The notes beneath the pieces are model-generated. The model worked only from the letters and a program-made list of their open reading frames with translations. It searched no databases and was not told the origin of the DNA. A program made the position numbers and the translations under genes. From Phoebastria nigripes (Eukaryota > Chordata > Aves > Procellariiformes > Diomedeidae), in the NCBI GenBank assembly GCA_035582835.1, contig JAYKAV010000112.1:3623083-3687082 (forward strand): a DNA stretch of 64,000 nt. Reading direction: 5' to 3'. Positions 51,342-63,469 of this stretch are shown here, piece after piece (within the stretch, counting starts at the first letter, position 1; the number at the start of each line of letters is the position of its first letter).

Positions 51342-54300
51342 TAATTTAACTCCTGAGTTAAGAGTTTGTGTATGAAGTGTAAGCTTAATTCTTACCCTGT
51401 CTGGTATGAGTGACAAGGATGACACTGATGCTTAAAGAAGGATTACATGTGTACAAATATAAAATTCAGTATTGGTAATGTTTGCCTGAAATATTAAATG
51501 AATGATAGACTTTCTTTCCTCGTGTTTTAACTTTTGTGGCTAGATTACTGCAGTTTNTGGCTAGCTATTAGAGAACTTCATAAATAAAGTCAGATAAGCA
51601 GAGAAGTAAGTAGAATAGATGTAACTAATGATGATGAGGACATTTCCCAGCTAACAGTAAAGGTTTACAATGATGATGCATGACTTCACCTTTACTGCGT
51701 GAAGGAAGGAACTGGAATTGAAAAGCCCTCTGTTTACCAGTTGCGCGAGAATCGACTGGCTATCCACTGAGTGTGTCATTTGATTGAGGCAGGTGTTTGG
51801 GTGACTTACCTTGGTCATCCAGATCTCACGCTTGTTCCTTAGCAAACAGTCTGTCACCTGGCTTCCTCTGTAGCTTAAAAAGTACCTGAACTCCCCATNT
51901 GGGAGTAACAGAAGGAGTGATTCACATCTTGGTAGATTGTATAATTTGTCTTTCAGGAAACATGCTATCTCACTTCATGCATATTTCTTGATCCTAGATG
52001 TTTAATAATAATAGCCTAAGAGCTGCAGTCTATGTGAAAGTTGATGCTTTTCCTGTTCTAAAATTGCAAACTTCAGAAATCCAGANACCCTGAAGTGTAC
52101 CTCTTTGATGCAAGTTAGTAATTATGGGCCGCAAGCTTATAAAATAACATCTTTTGCTGAAGGATCTTGAATAGTACTGTGTGCGTATTTTTATTTACAG
52201 TTTTAAGAATTGTGGCCAAAGTTAGGAAGCCGCTGCTGTATCAAATGATAAAGTAGTTTTCATTCTAGGGAGCATAAATTCCATAGTTTAACACACTGTG
52301 AGCCTCTCCCACACTAGACACACTGTAGAGAAGTTAATCTTAATGACTGTATGTTGTGAGAAGATCAGAGGGATACAGTTGCTGAAAATGAATGTTTATC
52401 CTTTCTGCATGCTTGCAGAGGAGAGTAAACACCAGTAGGAGTTCAAAGGAATGGACATAGCAGTAGAGGGACATAAAAGCTGGAGACACTGTGCAGGAGA
52501 AAGAAAAAGAAGGATAGGCTATCATAGTGGCGTTGAAGATTACAAACAGGCTGAAGGCAGAAACACAAAATTGAGCTGAAAAACCTCAATTTCTCAACAA
52601 GATACAGGCTGTAGTTGGAACGACACAGAAAATACTGGTGTCAGTCTGAAGTATATAGAATAGCAAGGAAAGTGAAGCTGATGAATGAATGTTGCTTTTC
52701 GTCCCTCCCTCCTTCCTTCCAGCATCTGCATAGCGTTTTGTGCTGCAGTGTGTTATAACTGCAGTCTCTGTGTGGCGTTGACCATGTTCCCACAGGGAGG
52801 TACTTAGTACAAGCTGAAATTTCAGCCCTTTTGAAGGACATGTGTAATGCATCCAAGGTACAGGGCATGCTTAAAAGAGATGGCACAAGTACTAGGGCCC
52901 AGAAAATTAGGCAGATGGGTCTTGTTGCTGGGGGATAGCAAATGTAAGACTTGTACCAGGATTGGTGGCCCAGAGCACGAAAGCCAGGATCGCTCAGCCT
53001 TACCAAGCACGTTCAGGATTTGTGTCCATGGCACTGCAGCCTGGTGAATCTCCAACAGAGGGAGCGCTGCCAGTTCTGTCATACACAGTATGTGTATGAA
53101 TATGGATCTTCTATTCATTACACTATACAGATGCTACAACCCTCAAAAGTACTGCAATGTAAACCGGAAAGAATGTGTTAATGAACAAGCTTGCTTGGTA
53201 CCGTGCACAACTTAAAAAGTGTGTGATAAAGTACATAAGTTAGAGCAGAGCTAATAATTGCTTTCCAAGTACAGAAAAGGGAAAATGCTTGAGATAGTAC
53301 CTGTTATTTCTGGGTAAGATTTAGCTACAAGAGATGTTTACAGCTGTCTTTAATTGACAAGCTGGCAGTTTTCATGAAAAAGGAAATTGTATTTTCTTAA
53401 AATTTTTAATATACGTGTAGATTTGGGTGTTTCTGAAATGGTATTTCCTCCAAGGTCACAACTGTCATACAGTCAATCTGCTATCCCAAACCTTCTCTGT
53501 AGAAGCGTATGTTCTCTAAAGATTTGCTCTCGGGTCTAAAACCTGAACCAACAGGGTGCACAAACACAGTGTGTGTCCACATCCTTTCATTAATGGAGCA
53601 TTGTAAATGCTTCATGTAAATCTTCATGAAGCGCAGGTAAGAGATACTGCCTTTTTGTGCAGGGAACAAACAGGGTGACTTAAGATGATAGCAAAATTCT
53701 GGTTGGAAGAGGTACCTCGCAGGTCTCTAGTCCAACCTCCTGCTCAACGCAGGGCCAGCGCTGAGGTCGGACCAGGTTGCTCAGAACTTTGTCCAGTCAG
53801 GTCTTGAAAACTTCTGAGGACAGGGACAGCTCAGCCTTTCTGGGCAGCCTGCTCTGCTGCCTGGCTGTCCTCGTGGGGAAAAGGTTATATGCAGAATACA
53901 GTCTTGTATCCAGTCGGAACCTCTCTTCTTTCAGCATATGCCTGTTGTCACTTCTCTTCCCACCTTGCACTACTGTGAGGAGCCAGCCTGGCTCCATCTG
54001 CTTAATTATCCCTCACAGGTAGGTACTGTGGGGCTGCTGTTAGGTCCACCTGAAGCTGAAGCTGTCCCTTCTCATGGGGCAAGTGCTCCAGCCCCAACCA
54101 CCTTGGTGGCTCTCTGCTGACCTCGCTCTACTTAATTGTTCTTTCTTGTGTCAGGGCGCCCAAAACTGGACACTGCTCTAGATGTGGTCTAACAAGTGCT
54201 TAGCAGAGGTGTGTAATCCCTTCCCTTGGTCAAGCTGTGCTTCTGTTCATACAGCCCAGGGTACCCTTAGCTGCCTTTGCTGCTTGGGCACACAGCTGGC

Positions 54301-55138
54301 TCACACTGAGCTTGCTTCTTGGATAGGAACCGTTTGCCATGTCTCCCTGCTGTAGCATTTAAAGTATATTCAGACAAATCTTTGGTGCGATATGTGGTAG
54401 CAATGTAGAAACGCACTGTTTTAAGAATAAATTTGTATTATTTCTGTGCTTTTGCTTTGTTGCAGGTTCAACTCAAACTTACTGTTTCAGATTTGGTAAT
54501 TAATACTGTAGTGTGAGTAGATCAATACAATTCTAATAATAGCATCGGGATATTTTTAATCACAGGTACAAAATACTAGCTATAAAAAATGCACCACATT
54601 TCAAACAAACAAACAAACAAGCAAACAACCCCCTGTGCTCTTTGTTATTTCTCCTTTAGGCCCTAGTGATATGCTTGAAGGTCCTTTTTAACCACTCTAA
54701 ACCACTTACTTTTCTCCCCTATGTCTTGAAATGGCTGAATGAACCCAACAACTCTGAAGCTAAGGCTCCCCAAAAGCTTTACTATGTGATTGATTAAAAG
54801 GATCTGTTTATTGTGCATGAACTTGCATCAGATTTTATAAACTACATGCCATTATAAAAACATGATGGAATGTGCATATTCTTACTCCAGACCCTGCACT
54901 GAAGCTAATATATAGCTTCAATAGAAGTATGCATTACAGCAGCTTGAGTTTTACAGATTGTTTGCAACTGTAAAGGCTAAAATGAAGTGGTATCAAGGGC
55001 AAAAAAAAGTTAAGGATAGCTTAGTATTTTCCCTCCTGTCACAAGAAACAGCCACTTTGGGGTCACATCACCAAAGTTAAGAGCAATTATTCTGAAAGGA
55101 TATGATATACTCTTCTGGTAGATTAAATGTACACAATA
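51342..55138. other. MRPL30-LYG intergenic region
   Basis: About 3.8 kb with no gene recognised. It holds a CR1 fragment at about 53695-54345 and an AAAC repeat at about 54605-54630. Confidence 0.5.
53695..54345 (-). mobile_element. CR1 LINE 3' fragment
   Basis: Reverse complement of the CR1 3' region: ctagtccaacctcctgctca and cagggccagc, followed by degenerate reverse-transcriptase C-terminal sequence. Confidence 0.85.
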
Positions 55139-55144
55139 TTTATT
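55139..55144 (-). promoter_or_regulatory. LYG candidate polyadenylation signal
   Basis: AATAAA on the minus strand about 430 bases after the LYG stop codon. Confidence 0.45.
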
Positions 55145-55570
55145 GCAAATATATAATTCCAAAATTGCACATTGTTAACAACCAATTTTGTATTGCTGTT
55201 AGACACATGTATTGATAGATAAAATCTAAGGCAGATAAAATCTTTTTCAGCAGTGTTATGACTTTTTTGCAGCGTTAATCTGCTGCTTGAGAAACTGCAA
55301 GCACAGATGAAAACTCTGCTTGAATATTCTCGTGAAGTGAGATAAAAAATAAATGGCAAAAGATAGGTTACAGTTTGGATTATTAGCAGTGTTATCTTTT
55401 AAAGTGATTTTTGTAGCCTTAGCTGAAAAAAAACATTGAAAGCTTGCACTTGTTTCTGGCTTCATTGCTCTCCTCCATTCTTACTGTTTCTGGGGGAGAA
55501 GTCTAGGATTTTTTTGGTTAGAAGCAAAATGTGCAATCAGTGACTCAAATCTAATCATCACTCAGATATC

Positions 55571-55704
55571 TCAGTATCCATTTCTCTTATAAAACTTGGC
55601 TCTTGCAACCACATCATTGGCGTAGTCATTGTGTGTTGTACCAATATCCATTCTGTCATAGGTCTGGACGTTCCTGGCTCCCGCATTATAGGCTGAAATC
55701 CCAC
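55571..55704 (-). CDS. LYG2: LYG last exon
   Basis: 134 bp: [19 protein letters not shown] then [18 protein letters not shown] and TGA, close to the goose sequence. Confidence 0.96.
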
Positions 55705-58589
55705 CTGAAATGAGAGTGAAAGAAACACATAAACAGAGGTGATACTTCATCAGTAAATAAGCAAACAAACAAAAATCACAACTTAAATGTGTTGCCTTAG
55801 TTTGCAGCTCTCTTTTCACCAGTATTGTATTACCATTTCCTATTTTGCCACTGAGGTGTTCCTTTTGTGTTTTAACTTTGTGAAGAAATCATAATTTCCT
55901 CCTTTACATCCAGTCTTGGTGATCATTGTCCCCTTGCTGTATTTTGCTAACGTAACATCTTCAGTTGTATGACTGCTTCCTTTTGTGCATATTCCTTCAT
56001 GTCTACCCACATTAATAACCTCAGACATATTTGTATTGTAGTTGGAATAAAGGGATCCAACCATGACGGCTTCAACTGTAATCAGTGCTCAAGAATATAA
56101 CCAGGTTTCCTTCAGAGAGGACCATACATTTTCAAAATTAATATGTTCCTTCTTTGGAGTTGCCAGGAGAGTAGCTTTTTGTAGGTGGGTATAGAAACAC
56201 AAAACAAATGAAATGGAGAGAGGCAGGGGAAAACCCACCCTTACTCCTTGCAACTGAAAAATGTCATGACATTTGCCAAGTTTTCCAAAAGCCTGCTAGA
56301 AAGCTAACCACATCTTATTCCTCTATTCCTTTTAGTGAGTGTCAAGGAATATTGTTTCACACCTCAATAAAATGAGCAGGGGGACTGGGATGCGTTTAGT
56401 TTTCTGAAGTGCTCGGTTTTACAGCGTTATCGTGCTTGACTTTTATGTATGTGAAGCGTTTTAAAGCTGACATTTTAAACAAACTGACAAAACTCTACCT
56501 TTGAGCTGCTGTTCCTTTGTCCATGTTGGGAATTTCTTCTGGATTTCCCTTATCATACCGCATAAAATCTCTGTGCCTTGTGCTAAGTGCTCTTCACTGT
56601 CCCATAACCCGACAATCTTATGGTAACGTTTGTCAACCTGAAAGTGAGACAGCAATATCAGCACACCAGAAACCCCACTATTTATCCAGAGCTTTTCATT
56701 GCTTACAAGCTGTTTGTATTCATTTTGATCTTTAATCTCATGGTTTACCTCCTTTGTAATTGTATAGAGACGAAGCAAACTTAGCTCAAGGCGCAGGCAA
56801 AGCCAGCAGATGCGTGAATAGCAGACTATCGGGGCACTGAAGAGGAATGCCTGCCCCATCTCCTTGTGTCAGAGCCTTAAAAACCCAACGCAGCTGCTGC
56901 TGTAAAGGTGACAGGGTGCAGAAAGCAGGCTTGCTGCTGCTTAAGCTTTTCCAGCTGCAAGGTGACTGCTCCTCTCCTCCACAGCTGCATCAAGGGTGGG
57001 AAAACACCTGTTTCCTCTAGGGATCTCCCCTTGATCTCTGCCCCAGTTCTGCTTTTCTTCCTCTCCTCCTCCTCCTCCTCCTCTTCCTCCTCCTCCTCCT
57101 CCTCCTTTCTTCTTCTCCACCTCTTATCCATGGGGTAGTAAAGCACAAGTCTGAGGGGGCTGGAGCTGTTACAAAAGCAGATCCCAATGCGTCCAGGAAA
57201 TGTTTAGGGATTGTATGGATGAGTGTACAACTTGGCAAACAAGTGAGGTGTGAATGTAGGCGTGAATAATGAAGCAAGATCCCCCACTAGCCAGGCCCCT
57301 GTGGTGCATAAAGGGTAATTAACTTGACAGCATGTAGCTGCAGCCTACAGGCCTCCGTGCTTAGTTAAAAAAAAATGCTTTTTGAAACAAGATTTATTAT
57401 CTAAAGTGTGAAATAGGAACAATTAATCTCTTCATTCCCAAGAGAGCGCTGGGAAGCAAGCAGCCGTTTCACGGTGCAAACGCAGTCTGCTCATGCCCTG
57501 ACACTCACCAGGGTCCTTCCCCGGTGCCGGGAGCTGACAGCCAGGTCAGCGTCAGCTTTATTCTGGCCAAAGAGTTGGCTGAAGAGGTCTAGGGGGTTGC
57601 GTTTCAACAGGGCCCCTGCTGCTCTTTTGACTTTCTGCTTCAAATGAAGGATGAGGTTTGTGTTTTTAAGAAGGTTGACCTTACCTGCATTAAACCAAAT
57701 GCATTTCCGTGGTCACCCCAGCCGTCGTTCAGCACTGTCCCAGCATGCGACTCTCGAGAGATAATACCAGCAATCACAGCTGGATCAACACACTTGTTGT
57801 TGCCAACTTTTGTAATCTTGGCTTGGTATTTCTGCATGTTCTTCAAATCTCTTTCTGCAATCTTCTCTGAGGCAGGAACTCCTACAACACAATGTGCATG
57901 ACTTTTCCTTTCATTTTTAAAATCAGAAACAAGTTGTTTTAACAGTCATTATGACTGAGCTGACATTTTGAATTCTTCTGAATCTATTTAGAGAGAAGCA
58001 ATGATAGAATTGACCAATTTTGCCGAAGGGTATGTGCCCTAGAAATCAATACACAGATAAAAGACATTTTTTCAAATACAGAGGGCAGTTCTCTAGTATG
58101 CAGACTAAAAGGTGGGTCTTCTTGTTTTAAATCTAAGCTTTTGGTTGGATTAGTCCCAGATTTAGGTGCTTTTAATTTAGGACTATAATGGGGAAATGTT
58201 CAGAAACTTGGGTCATGAGGGAAACCCTCTTAAGGGAGACAGAAAAGCAGGCTCGATGGCAGGGGTTGGATGCACCCAGCAGACCTTGCATTTTCTCTGT
58301 GATGGTCTTGAATATTCCTTAGAACGTCTCAAAGGCAACTCTACTCCCAACGTAAACTTACGTGCCCACGTAGGATCTTTGTTGGTTGTGGAAAAATCTG
58401 CTCGCATGGCAATGACTGACAGCCAAAGACCAGGATCCGTAATAGGCATGAGCTTGTGCATGGATGTAAGGGGAGATGAACAACTGAATTAGTGCCTACC
58501 TGCATAGCTCAGACCTTCCGGTTTTGCGGTTGCCTCCGAAGCTCCAGTTGTGTCAACATTCAGTATATTCCCATAACGCTCCAAACAGC
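55571..58589 (-). CDS. LYG2: Goose-type lysozyme (LYG), 4 exons of the mature domain
   Basis: Secreted muramidase that cleaves the MurNAc-GlcNAc bond of peptidoglycan (family GH23). Exons 58589-58500, 57881-57685, 56637-56499 and 55704-55571 join in phase to 185 residues, the length of mature goose lysozyme. Visible: [32 protein letters not shown] with the catalytic glutamate, GWGDHGN and LMQVDKR with the two aspartates, [20 protein letters not shown], and [13 protein letters not shown]. The first disulfide cysteines (goose C4, C60) are present, but both cysteines of the second (C18, C29) are replaced by Glu and Ala. The signal-peptide exon upstream was not found, so the gene is incomplete here. 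Whether it is the LYG1 or LYG2 orthologue is not settled; LYG2 is suggested by position next to MRPL30. Confidence 0.93.
55705..56498. other. LYG2: LYG last intron
   Basis: About 0.8 kb, no repeat or exon recognised. Confidence 0.4.
56499..56637 (-). CDS. LYG2: LYG exon 3
   Basis: 139 bp beginning VDKRYHK and ending [11 protein letters not shown] acceptor and GTAGAG donor; in phase with both neighbours. Confidence 0.95.
56638..57684. other. LYG2: LYG intron with (CTC)n repeat
   Basis: Holds a CTC/CCT trinucleotide run at about 57057-57108 and, next to the exon at 57685, a GC-rich block at about 57491-57650 with an open frame on the minus strand that ends near a GTGAGT. No homology recognised. 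Confidence 0.5.
57057..57108. repeat. (CTC)n trinucleotide repeat
   Basis: About 17 mostly pure CTC units; it gives poly-Glu and poly-Ser open frames that are artefacts. Confidence 0.9.
57685..57881 (-). CDS. LYG2: LYG exon with catalytic glutamate
   Basis: 197 bp, [13 protein letters not shown] through [20 protein letters not shown]. It carries the catalytic Glu and the first Asp. The donor is GTAAGG. Confidence 0.95.
58500..58589 (-). CDS. LYG2: LYG exon, mature N terminus
   Basis: 90 bp with [27 protein letters not shown]. In goose lysozyme the matching SCKT and SYCG carry cysteines; here both are lost. CTTAG acceptor and GTAGGC donor. Confidence 0.9.
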
Positions 58590-61412
58590 CTAAGAGCAGT
58601 ATTTACAACCAAACGTCAGGCCAGCGCAGTGTGTGACGCATGCCGTTAAAACGTTTTCGGATCCATGACTGAAACCCATGGCATCGTTTCGATACTAGTA
58701 CAGGCATTTATGCTAGCAGATGGGGTCATGGTATCGTATGCTCTGGAAAGGGTTACCTCTCGGTCATGCTAGCATAAAGCCACAGTGTAGCTTATGAGGT
58801 GAACTGGTGCTTTGTGCGCAATTCATCTCCCCTAATTTTAGCTTGCCTAAAACTTAGCTGTCTAGTCTAAACTTGTGACTTGGGCTGCCTGCATAGCCAA
58901 TTGAGAAAGGCACCTCCAAAAGGTGGTTTTTCTATTCCAAAATAAAAAAAAACTATGAGAGTCAAAAGAAATCCTACACTACTTATTGGCTTCAGCTTGC
59001 TTTTCCATAGCTACCATCAATAGGAAAAATCGAAGAGAAAGATCCTTCAATTACATCCATTACAATTTATCTGACTTGCAGTTTGTTTGACTTGCAATTT
59101 ATCTGCATTTATCTGTTGCCTGAACACGCCGTTGCAGAAGGGAAAACACGCAAACAGCAACTGAGAGGAATAATGCTAACCCAAGCCCAGCAGTTAATGG
59201 AAAACAGACTTTGGTACAGTGAATTATTTACAAGAATATTAGACAAACATCACAGACCTGACATGTTTGCTGCAGGATGTCTCTCCACCTTCTCGCCGCA
59301 CTTCCTAGAGACAAATGGGCTTTTTATCTGCTGGTGGCGTTTTGGAGCAGCTGACTCAGTGCGCTTCCCACGTGCCACTGGTATTACGGGAAACAGGAAC
59401 GCCTAACAACTTCTTGTGCATCCACCCAAACACAACAGGGTTTCCGCTCTACAGCACAAACACAATTATGACTTTAAAAATGAAATACCTTTTAATTTAA
59501 TTTAAAGCCCTGTTGCTAACAGTTTGGAACTAGGAGGAGCCTCGTCTGAAAACAGCTGCCCCCCTTCAGTTGTTGAAAGCAGTAACGTGCTGACAATGGG
59601 AAAACGGGAACCGGCGCTTTTGCACGTAATAAAGTTTTTGCAGGCAAAGACCCAGCAACAATAACATGACACAGAGCTGCAACCACTGAGAATTTGGATA
59701 TGCAGAGACTATGCCAGGTCCCTGTTGTTATCCCCTCTTGTGCAGTGTCAACAAAGGTGGAGGCACAAACCCAAATTAGCAGGTGGCGTGAATCAAAGCC
59801 ACTGTAGCTATTCAACAGTAAGGAAAAAAGCCAATGGATGGCAGATCTCCCAGTCACCGCTAATCCATCCTGACATGCGTCTCCCCCACGGTAAATTTTG
59901 TGAGGGTGAAATGCTGTTTCGCTCTTTCGTCAGCTCTTTCACATTTTAAGCCAGGGAATTCATCCTGTGTCATAGCGTTGAAAGATTCAGTTCTGTAAAT
60001 TTTTCCTGTACTGTTGATGCCTCACATCGAGAACCAGCTGCAAAAAGTCACAGCAGCCTGTGCATGGAGCTCTTCACGTTCACGATTGCGAGTGAGTTTA
60101 AAGAAGGTTGAAACACAGGGAAGTACCTCTGGCGGGAAGGAGAATAAAACAGATACGGCTCATACAGGAGTGACATAAAAAGATACTGAAAATTCAAAAC
60201 ACCGCTGAAGATGATTCACAAACCAGTAATCTCCAAATGGCCTGTGCTCCCTTATTGCTGGGGGAGAATCATAAAGGATGTACTAGTTTGCTAGTTTTCT
60301 ACATCACAGTAATTGAGGCAGGCAGGTAGATCTCCTGTGTTTTCTGGAGCTCTATCCAGAAGTGATTGTTTAATCATATATGCGTGCATGGAGTCTCACA
60401 TGTCCTCAACAAACCTGTATTCAGACTACTGGGGGAGAATGGCATGTCTGCACGATGGATCATAACAACAGCCCTGTCTGTCATCTGTGTGATGTCAAGC
60501 AGGCTGCAGCTTGCAGGCTCCACAGAGAGCCTGGGAGCTGCTGCGGGCTCGGGTCTTCAGGGATGGAGAACCGGTTATGGCTTTTGCCAGTGCTCTTTGC
60601 AGCCTCTCTCGCTTGTCCCATCACTCGCTTGTCACTGAGGAGGCAGTACGTAAGCCACACCGCATTGTGATCTCTCCTGCTATATCAGGGGTACAGGTGG
60701 TGGCTTTGGGCAGCCTCAAAAGTGCCCCAAAATTGTGGTTTATCTTCCGGATTCCCCTTGCACTTGCTGTCAGTTGCAGCAATCAGCAACCTCCAGTTCA
60801 TATCCAGCTCATCCTAGTTTTACTTCATCTCTCAGAAATGCCACAAAAAGTCTGTCAGATTGTGGTTCTGCCACGAAACTTGGTCTCTTGTGTTGACCTC
60901 ACTGCGGAGTGCCGTGAGCCAGCACCCTGGGCTGCGGGTTGCCTTACCGCACTGCAGCGCCAGGGGCCGGTGCTTCTTCCCTCCCCAGAAACCGATGCTG
61001 ATTTCAGCCCATGATGTCTGTGCAACCGCACCGAAGGCAAGGGCATAATCTGAAGATAATAGGAATGTACACGTACATGACTGAAGGAATAATTTGACTT
61101 GATGATCGTCTGTCAGGAGGGGAAAAGCCTGAAAGAAACAGTAGGAAGAGGGGGAAGAGAGCCAGTCAGTTAAATCTGGTTTCCATGAGTGAGAGATTTA
61201 TCAAGACAGAAACTTACTTCTAAACGGAAAATGTTTGGTGTAAGAACTGAGATAACAGCTGTGGAGGCAGGCCCTGGCATTTTTCAGAAGCACATTATGT
61301 ATGAATTGAAAGGGATTCAGGCAGTCGTTTCTCAGTGTGGGAGTGAGTGTTGGCTCATCTGTAAAAGCTTCATCTGAAGAACACCCGTGTTAAGCTCCTG
61401 GGAGGGCAGGCG
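58590..61412. other. Region upstream of LYG exons
   Basis: It should contain the LYG 5' exon(s) on the minus strand, but I could not identify a signal-peptide exon. On the plus strand, 60563-60670 encodes a short peptide with a signal-like start (MENRLWLLPVLFAASLAC). A 167-codon open frame at 60511-61014 has no recognisable homology. Confidence 0.4.
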
Positions 61413-62575
61413 ATATAGAATCATAGAATCATAGAATCATTAAGGTTGGAAAAGACCTCTAAGATCATCAAGTCCAACCATCAACCCAACACCACCATGC
61501 CCACTAAACCATGTCCCTAAGTGCCTCATCTACACGTCTTTTAAATACTTCCAGGGATGGTGACTCCACCACTTCCCTGGGCAGCCTGGTCCAATGTTTA
61601 ACCACTCTTTCAGTAAAGAAATTTTTCCTAAGGTCCAATCTAAACCTCCCCTGGCGCAACTTGAGGCCATTTCTTCTCGTCCTATCGCTAGTTACTTGGG
61701 AGAAGAGACCAACACCCACCTCGCTGCAACCTCCTTTCAGGTGGTTGTAGAGGGCAATAAGGTCTCCCCTCAGCCTCCTCTTCTCCAGACTAAACAGTCC
61801 CAGTTCCCTCAGCCGCTCCTCATAAGACTTGTTCTCCAGACCCTTCACCAGCTTCGTTGCCCTCCTCTGGACACACTCCAGCACCTCAATGTCCTTCTTG
61901 CAGTGAGGGGCCCAAAACGGAACACAGTGTTCGAGGTGGGGCCTCACCAGTGCCGAGTACAGGGGGACAATCACTTCCCTAGTCCTGCTGGCCACACCAT
62001 TTCTGATACAGGCCAGGATGCCATTGGCCTTCTTGGCCACCTGGGCACGCTGCCGGCTCATATTCAGCCGGCTGTCAACCAGCACCCCCAGGTCCTTTTC
62101 CGACAGGCAGCTTTCCAGCCACTCTTCCCCCAGCCTGTAGCGTTGCATGGGGCTTTTGTGGCCAAAGTGCAGGACCCGGCACTTGGCCTTGTTGAACCTC
62201 ATGCAGTTGGCCTCAGCCCATCGATCCAGCCTGTCCAGGTCCCTCTGCAGAGCCTTCCTACCCTCGAGCAGATCGACACTCCCACCCAACTTGGTGTCGT
62301 CTGCAAACTTACTGAGGGAGCACTCAATCCCCTNGTCCAGATCGTTGATAAAGATATTGAACAAGACCNGCCCCAAAATGGAGCCCTGGGGGACACCGCT
62401 CGTGACCGGCTGCCAAGTGGACTTCGCTCCATTCACCACAACTCTCTGGGCCCGGCTGCCCAGCCAGTTTTTTACCCAGCGCAGAGTACACCTGTCTAGG
62501 CCATGAGCCGCCAGCTTCTCTAGGAGGATATCACAAAGCCTGGGACAGGGTGGCTTGGAAATGTTTTCAATTAAA
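61413..62575 (-). mobile_element. CR1 LINE with uninterrupted reverse transcriptase C-terminal frame
   Basis: On the minus strand an open frame of 368 codons (61504-62610) covers the C-terminal half of the CR1 reverse transcriptase: [28 protein letters not shown], the catalytic FADDTKL, then [15 protein letters not shown] and the conserved tail NHLKGG. It ends with the CR1 3' terminus and a short repeat of tagaatca units at the left edge. 5'-truncated, so not mobile by itself. Three Ns lie inside. Lack of stops marks it as the youngest CR1 here. Confidence 0.93.
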
Positions 62576-63465
62576 GGCAAAGCAATGGCTAGTGTGCTTT
62601 TTTTTAACATTGTGCTGCAGAGATGAACGAAACTTTGTCTATTTTTAAATAGTATTTAACTGTTTTATATTTAACTACTTTTTAACTGTATTTAGATGTT
62701 TTTTAACTGTAGGAGTGTGACTTGACTTGTTTCTACTGGATTTACTTTTGCTTGTGTTGTCCTTAGGTGTGTCCCATCTGGCTTTGCAGCATTTTTGATG
62801 GCTAGAGAAACGATGAAATAGTGACCCTTCCTGAGTCAGAAGGTGGAAGTTGGGTAACCCTGCTGGGAAATGTTTAAACAATGTGTGAAGGTGGTTGTGA
62901 TTTATGTTACTTTTAGCTCTTGTTTATCTTCAGTAACTAGTGGTAAGGACCTCCTCCCTTAAAATAAAACAAGTCTCTTTTCCATTCTGGTAAGCCAGTA
63001 GTTGAGAGTTTTGGCATACATTTNATCAAAGTTCTCTCCATAAAGGAGGGAGACCCAAGGAGGTCAAACAGGACCTGTCTGATACAAAACAATGATTAAG
63101 GCAGCATAAAGCAAATTAAGAATGTGCTTTTAGGCCCTTCCTGCATTTCATAAAGAATCACACAAGCCCAATTGTAATAAAAATTTTGAGTGGATTATCC
63201 TTCACATGTTTTACTAGTGCAGACTTGTTTTAGAAGCACCCATGGCTTCTTGGTGTTGGATGTGAGATTAAATTGGCTCTTTTCTTTTTCCTACGTAATT
63301 TTTAGGTAGTGTAGTCCCATCAGTAAACTATATGATTCATGATAGATGATTCTCAACTACTGCTCTGGTAACTTTTTTCTTTTCTGTAATAACGGTTCAT
63401 ATTTAAGAAATTAACTTAAGACACCAGTGTAGCAAAGCTCAGTTTTATAGTTTAGCATTTAAGCA
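62576..63465. other. Spacer between two CR1 copies
   Basis: AT-rich sequence with nothing recognised. Confidence 0.4.
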
Positions 63466-63469
63466 ATCA

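Noticed and set aside
60511..61014. 167-codon plus-strand frame
   Set aside because: No domain or conserved pattern seen; only the overlapping short frame with a signal-like start at 60563 is worth a look.
61594..62499. 301-codon plus-strand frame
   Set aside because: Antisense shadow of the CR1 reverse transcriptase frame.
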